Shown: one piece after another, positions 60,552-64,000 of the stretch
How positions within the stretch are numbered: the first letter of the stretch is position 1
Layout: the number at the start of each line of letters is the position of its first letter
Origin: Ardenticatenaceae bacterium
Lineage (GTDB): Bacteria; Chloroflexota; Anaerolineae; Promineifilales; Promineifilaceae
NCBI GenBank assembly: GCA_020634245.1
Contig: JACKCC010000006.1
Span: forward strand, 248,001-312,000
Reading direction: 5' to 3'
Length of the DNA stretch: 64,000 nt
Program-made: the position numbers and the translations under genes
The notes under the pieces: generated by a model
What the model was told of the DNA's origin: nothing
The model's input: the letters and a program-made list of their open reading frames with translations, nothing else
Database searches by the model: none

Positions 60552-61049
60552 ATGAAAATTGGCGTTTTAACGATTAGTGACCGGGGATCGCGCGGCGAAT
60601 ATGAAGACCGCAGCGGTCCCCTGATTGTTTCTATCATCGAGTTGCGCACACCCTGGCCGGTGACTCATCAAGCCATTATTCCTGACGAGATGGATGCCAT
60701 TGTTAATACATTGATTGCTTGGGCTGATGAAGGCGTCAACCTCATTTTGACCAGTGGTGGCACTGGCTTTGCCCCGCGCGATATCACCCCAGAGGCGACC
60801 TGCCGCGTCATTGAGCGAGAGACGCCGGGCATTTCCGAAGCGCTCCGCGCCGAAAGCCTCAAAATCACTAAACATGCCATGCTGTCGCGGGCAGTGGCCG
60901 GCATTCGCGGCCAGACGCTTATCATCAATTTGCCGGGCAGCCCCAAAGCTGTGCGCGAGAATCTGGATGTGCTTTTGCCTGTTCTGCCGCACGCCCTGGA
61001 GCTACTTACCGACGCACCCAACACTGAAAGCCAGCATCGTTCTATTTAA
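60552..61049 (+). CDS. mogA: MogA/MoaB-type molybdopterin adenylyltransferase
   Basis: 165 residues, one MoCF_biosynth domain. It begins IGVLTISDRGSRGEYEDRSG and carries the TSGGTGFAPRD loop and LPGSPKAVRENL, all typical of MogA/MoaB. It adenylylates molybdopterin before MoeA inserts the metal. The ATG at 60552 lies immediately after the upstream hairpin's U-run and has no ribosome site; TTG at 60549 is in frame. The gene lies 14 kb from moeA. Confidence 0.93.
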   Translation: MKIGVLTISDRGSRGEYEDRSGPLIVSIIELRTPWPVTHQAIIPDEMDAIVNTLIAWADEGVNLILTSGGTGFAPRDITPEATCRVIERETPGISEALRAESLKITKHAMLSRAVAGIRGQTLIINLPGSPKAVRENLDVLLPVLPHALELLTDAPNTESQHRSI

Positions 61050-61052
61050 TCT

Positions 61053-61103
61053 GGGAGCGCGGGCAGCTTGCCTGCTATTTGCGGGCAGGCTGCCCGCGCT
61101 CCC
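61053..61103. repeat. Strong hairpin GGGAGCGCGGGC after mogA
   Basis: GGGAGCGCGGGCAGCTTGCC faces GGCAGGCTGCCCGCGCTCCC, pairing over about 20 bp with a short loop. The outer bases match those of the spacer at 32843-32913. It is immediately followed by a second hairpin, a terminator. Confidence 0.75.
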
Positions 61104-61113
61104 AAAAGAAAGC

Positions 61114-61143
61114 AAAAGTGGCTGTCAGGCGACAGCCACTTTT
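61114..61143 (+). terminator. Terminator after mogA
   Basis: AAAAGTGGCTGTC (61114-61126) pairs with GACAGCCACTTTT (61131-61143) with a 4-base loop and a short T-run; it may act in both directions, for mogA and for the convergent surE. Confidence 0.82.
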
Positions 61144-61183
61144 ACCAAGAGAAAGAGAGAGGTAAGGAGAAGAGAAAGTTAGT

Positions 61184-62011
61184 TTATGCCGTGACCGCCA
61201 ACTGTTCGGGTTCGGTGGGGAGGTTGGCTTGGGCCGTTGAATCCGGCGGCCAATCCCATTTTCCCAGGCTGGCCAGGGCGGGGTAAGCGGTTAAATCGAG
61301 CTGTAAAGGGGTGACGGAAACGTAGTCTCTGGCTAAGGCACCGATGTCGGTGCCTTTTTCATCTTTGCCGGTGGGGAAGTCTCCGCCAATCCAGTAATAA
61401 TCATGACCACGCGGGTCTTGCCGTTTATCGAGCCGGTCGCGGTAAAGACGCAGTCCTTGACGCGTGTTGCGGATGCCCTTAATCTCATCAATCGGTAAAT
61501 AGGGGACGTTCACGTTCAGCAGGATGCCTTTGGGCAGTTTGCGCTGACTGAACAGGCGTACAATCAGGCGGGCGATGCGGGACGCAGCCGTGAAATCCAT
61601 CTCGTTGGGGTCGCGCCGGCTGCCATCCAGGGAAAAAGCGATGGCCGGCACACCCCAGATGATCGCTTCCATAGCCGCCGTAACTGTGCCAGAGTAGGTG
61701 ACGTCGTGACCCAGGTTGGCCATTGTGTTGATGCCGGAGACGACCAGATTGACGGGCTGTTCAACCAGGCCCAGCAGGGCCAGGGCAACGCAGTCGGAGG
61801 GTGCGCCGTCGCTGCTTAGGGCTGAGGTGCCGTCAACTAATTTGACCGGACGGACGCGCAGCGGGCGGTCTATGGTTTTGACGTGGCCGCCGCCGGACCA
61901 GTTCCGTTCGGGAGCGACAATGGTGACGTCGCCGATTTGTCGCATAGCCTGGGCCAGGGCCAATAAGCCAGGGGCCTGGACGCCATCGTCGTTGGTTACG
62001 AGAATGTGCAT
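61184..62011 (-). CDS. surE: SurE survival protein, nucleotidase
   Basis: 275 residues. The N-terminus MHILVTNDDGVQAPGL carries the metal-binding Asp pair, followed by VVAPERNWSGGGHVKT with the family Ser, SDGAPSDCVALAL, and VVSGINTMANLGHDVTYSGTVTAAMEA as the classical signature with an Asn and His at the active site. It is a 5'(3')-nucleotidase or polyphosphatase of stationary-phase survival. AAAGGAACACGA lies before the ATG. Confidence 0.96.
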   Translation of the reverse strand: MHILVTNDDGVQAPGLLALAQAMRQIGDVTIVAPERNWSGGGHVKTIDRPLRVRPVKLVDGTSALSSDGAPSDCVALALLGLVEQPVNLVVSGINTMANLGHDVTYSGTVTAAMEAIIWGVPAIAFSLDGSRRDPNEMDFTAASRIARLIVRLFSQRKLPKGILLNVNVPYLPIDEIKGIRNTRQGLRLYRDRLDKRQDPRGHDYYWIGGDFPTGKDEKGTDIGALARDYVSVTPLQLDLTAYPALASLGKWDWPPDSTAQANLPTEPEQLAVTA

Positions 62012-62116
62012 TCGTGTTCCTTTGTTTTCTTGACTGTCACCAGATTAGCAGGGGTTTGTTAAGACCTGTTTAACCGGATGTTACGGTTTTGCTAATGTTT
62101 GGGAAGTTGGCGGGGT

Positions 62117-63721
62117 TTAGGGAATTTGCAGCACGGCCGTTTCCTGTTCCCACCAATTCTCCTGCAAGACCGCCACACTCAAATACGTCCCATCAAACGA
62201 CCACTGCGGATCGAGCAGCCGCTCACTGCCGGAAATGGTCAGCGGGTAGGCGGTCGCGCTGTGTGTATCGAAAATGGACAATCCGGCGGCGGGGTTTTGG
62301 TAAACAAAGCGGCTACCGTCGGGTGACCAGAGTGGGGTGGTGGGCACGGCCGTTACTGGAGCCAGAAATTCGCCGTTTTCCAGATTGTAGATGATGAGTT
62401 CGTGGTCGGGATTGAAGAAGGTGAGGAAACGGCCGTTGGGCGAGAAGGTGGTGTATGCTTTAACCTCGGCGCTATAGCGATCCGCTTCGGCGAATGCGCT
62501 CTGAGTGAAAAGGATCTCTCCCGTTGTCTGGTCCAGCAAATGAAGTTGGGGTGAATCTGTTTCTGGCGTTAGGTAGACGAGATAACGGCCGTTGGAGGAG
62601 TAACGGCCGTAAATGCCACCTGGCGCAACCATTGTGAGCGTATCAGTTTCCACGTCCCAAAGCTGTAAATTGGCCGAAACTGTACCGGAAATCAAATCCA
62701 GAGGGGCGAAGATGCCTTCTTCCCAGGTAGTGGCCAGAATTTGGTCAGTACTGGGCAAAATATCAGCGAAACGACTAAAAGGTCGATTTTCCCGTTCGCT
62801 ATCTATTTTCCCTGACAAAAATTTAACATATGTGCCAAATTCTGCTTGAAAATATTGAGGGCTAATCTTCTCCTGCGCCAAAATTGCTACCGAAGTGTTG
62901 TACGAGAAACCAAATTCCTCATTAAGAACAACATAGTTGGGACTTACATCTTTAGCACGGCCGTCAAAATGTGTGCTTGCAACCCCTTCATCTGTTTCAA
63001 CATTAAAAATTCCAATGCTGAAGATTCCAGTTCCAATTCTCCTTTCAGAAACACGTAATTCGTCATTCAGCCAACCCCAATAATAAGACCCTCGCCCTAA
63101 GTACTCCATATGAGGACCAACACGCTCGATCTTCCAAGTGTATGGACTACCCCAAACATATGTCTCAATGTCGATTGGTTCGGCACTAAGAAAGAAATAA
63201 TCCCCGGTAGGATGCCAAAGAATATTGATATAAGGGGATAATTCTGTTGGGGTGATGTCAACTGGCTGAAAATTAATGGTGTCAGCGAAGAAGATACGAG
63301 TAAAACCTTCTTTTGGATGAATGATATAGGCAAATTCATTGCGGGTGGGAGACCATGTTACTTGTAAACCGGTAAACTGATTGATAACCGTTATTATACC
63401 TGTCCAGGTGAATTGCTGGTTGAAATCAATGGTAGGTATAGGTGTGAATGTGGGCCAGGGGGTGGATGATGGTTCGGGCGTCCAAGTTACCGTGGCGAAG
63501 AGCGTAGGCAGCGGGACATCTGTCGGCATAGGTGTTCGTGATGGCGCGGGGGTGGCAGTGGGTGTGGGGGTGTTGGGTAAGGTTGTGGGGGGAACGGCCG
63601 TTTCCATCTCCCCACCTCCTTCCACCATAATTTCCCGCGTCACCACATCATCAACCGACGCACACGCCGCTAAAACAACGACAACCAGGGCGATTACAAC
63701 AGCTTTGCTCAAACGCTTCAT
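62117..63721 (-). CDS. Lipoprotein with Pro/Thr-rich linker and beta-propeller
   Basis: 534 residues. The signal ends with the lipobox VLAAC, giving a lipid-bound Cys near residue 20. A long Thr/Pro linker (TPTPTATPAPSRTPMP, WTPEPSSTPWPTFTPIP) follows, and then TolB/WD40-like blades: VTWSPTRNEFAYIIHPKE, GRYSSNGRYLVYLTPE, TTFSPNGRFLTFFNPD and PLWSPDGSRFVYQ. Such a protein would sit on the outer membrane-side face and bind proteins. GGGGGAGTAGCC lies before the ATG. No partner is evident. Confidence 0.85.
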   Translation of the reverse strand: MKRLSKAVVIALVVVVLAACASVDDVVTREIMVEGGGEMETAVPPTTLPNTPTPTATPAPSRTPMPTDVPLPTLFATVTWTPEPSSTPWPTFTPIPTIDFNQQFTWTGIITVINQFTGLQVTWSPTRNEFAYIIHPKEGFTRIFFADTINFQPVDITPTELSPYINILWHPTGDYFFLSAEPIDIETYVWGSPYTWKIERVGPHMEYLGRGSYYWGWLNDELRVSERRIGTGIFSIGIFNVETDEGVASTHFDGRAKDVSPNYVVLNEEFGFSYNTSVAILAQEKISPQYFQAEFGTYVKFLSGKIDSERENRPFSRFADILPSTDQILATTWEEGIFAPLDLISGTVSANLQLWDVETDTLTMVAPGGIYGRYSSNGRYLVYLTPETDSPQLHLLDQTTGEILFTQSAFAEADRYSAEVKAYTTFSPNGRFLTFFNPDHELIIYNLENGEFLAPVTAVPTTPLWSPDGSRFVYQNPAAGLSIFDTHSATAYPLTISGSERLLDPQWSFDGTYLSVAVLQENWWEQETAVLQIP

Positions 63722-63860
63722 GGGCTACTCCCCCGCTTTCAATGGTTGATATTACTCCAATGATAAAAGAGACTATTCACCAAAACAACAGACGAAACAA
63801 CAACACTTTCCATACGTACGGCTAAAAAATCTGTGTTCATCTGCGTTCATCTGTGTCCCA

Positions 63861-64000
63861 TCACCTCTGCGCCACATACACCACCCACTCCTCTGCATCA
63901 TACAAAGCCAGCCCGTCCCAGGCCGGGTAAACGTCCACAGACGTAAAGCCCGCTTCCCGCATCATCGCCGTCATGTCGTCGACTGCATACGTCTGGTCGC
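63861..64000 (-). CDS. Partial C-terminus, SAM-dependent methyltransferase-like
   Basis: A minus-strand frame runs in from beyond the window and ends at a TGA at 63861-63863. The last ~46 residues read QTYAVDDMTAMMREAGFTSV, then DVYPAWDGLALYDAEEWVVY and VAQR. The MMREAGF... DVY...W...EEWVVYVA pattern is how many class I methyltransferases end. The N-terminal catalytic part lies outside, so the function is only suggested. Confidence 0.6.
   Translation of the reverse strand, partial: DQTYAVDDMTAMMREAGFTSVDVYPAWDGLALYDAEEWVVYVAQR

Larger units (their letters stand above)
61..63604. repeat. Highly iterated palindrome ACGGCCGT, ~95 copies
   Basis: The 8-mer ACGGCCGT, often within AACGGCCGTT, occurs about 95 times by eye (for example at 62, 1389, 2764, 7554, 14444, 27672, 35341, 42674, 51806, 63597). 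This is one per ~670 bp on average, against about one expected by chance at this base composition. Longer forms such as GGAAACGGCCGTT and ACGGCCGTTTCC are frequent, hinting at a 16-bp GGAAACGGCCGTTTCC ideal. In genes it reads as NGR, TAV or RP depending on frame. It is missing from the IS and rare in 20.7-23.1 kb and 47.0-49.6 kb. Confidence 0.9.

Noticed and set aside
1..64000. tRNA, rRNA or CRISPR features
   Set aside because: I looked for T-loop patterns, long repeated arrays with spacers and rRNA motifs and saw none that held up.

Overview
The window looks like a piece of a Chloroflexota chromosome, most likely of the Anaerolineae/Ardenticatenia/Caldilineae type. I infer this from a SufR-controlled SUF operon with SufU, a glycyl-tRNA synthetase of the single-chain type behind a T-box, many Thr/Pro-rich-linker lipoproteins, a Gram-positive style GAACN4GTTC SOS box before recA, and gene content of a heterotroph with ABC peptide uptake and large secreted proteases. 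No rRNA, tRNA, CRISPR array or prophage was seen. The one clear mobile element is a complete insertion sequence at 38325-39318.

Layout. 1-2358: end of a thiolase, two receiver proteins and a YbaK-type deacylase. 2392-6645: a giant secreted subtilase. 6784-14403: an iron-sulfur assembly locus, with sufR-sufT on the minus strand divergent from sufC-sufB-sufD-sulfurtransferase-sufS-sufU, and facing promoters in between. 14599-17655: gyrA and a cold-shock protein. 17751-20512: envelope genes (PH-like membrane protein, LysM protein, a lytic transglycosylase/M23 fusion). 20708-24706: a peptide-type ABC importer whose solute-binding protein appears circularly permuted. 24919-28551: PolX, a cNMP-PP2C phosphatase and an SH3-like protein. 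28558-35206: a minus-strand mix (EamA transporter, DUF1801, small lipoproteins, YkgJ, M28 peptidase, sensor kinase). 35389-38296: an AbrB/radical SAM/SPASM fusion and MurJ. Then the IS, a frameshifted membrane gene, an alpha/beta hydrolase, glyS with its T-box, recA with an SOS box, an S1-domain protein, the moeA-HD-ricT group, an Mrp ATPase, and an iscX-nuoB-nuoCD-nuoI cluster. The last part holds a queuosine-mannosyltransferase homologue, glgP, OsmC, small membrane proteins, a receiver plus PHP/AlbA_2 protein, mogA, surE, a beta-propeller lipoprotein and a truncated methyltransferase.

Two genome-scale patterns cross these regions. First, the palindrome ACGGCCGT occurs about 95 times (my count by eye), roughly one per 670 bp on average, in coding and non-coding DNA and in all reading frames, but not in the IS. 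Random expectation for this base composition is about one copy. It behaves like a highly iterated palindrome or an uptake-type signal. Second, many short spacers between co-oriented genes are hairpins built from repeated short words, and similar word repeats also sit in frame inside at least three genes.

Functionally the window is dominated by Fe-S biology: the SUF machine, SufT, an Mrp carrier, RicT, IscX and complex I subunits B, CD and I. MoeA and MogA serve molybdenum or tungsten cofactor synthesis, and a radical SAM enzyme would use the Fe-S clusters and possibly that cofactor. The links between these loci are inference.
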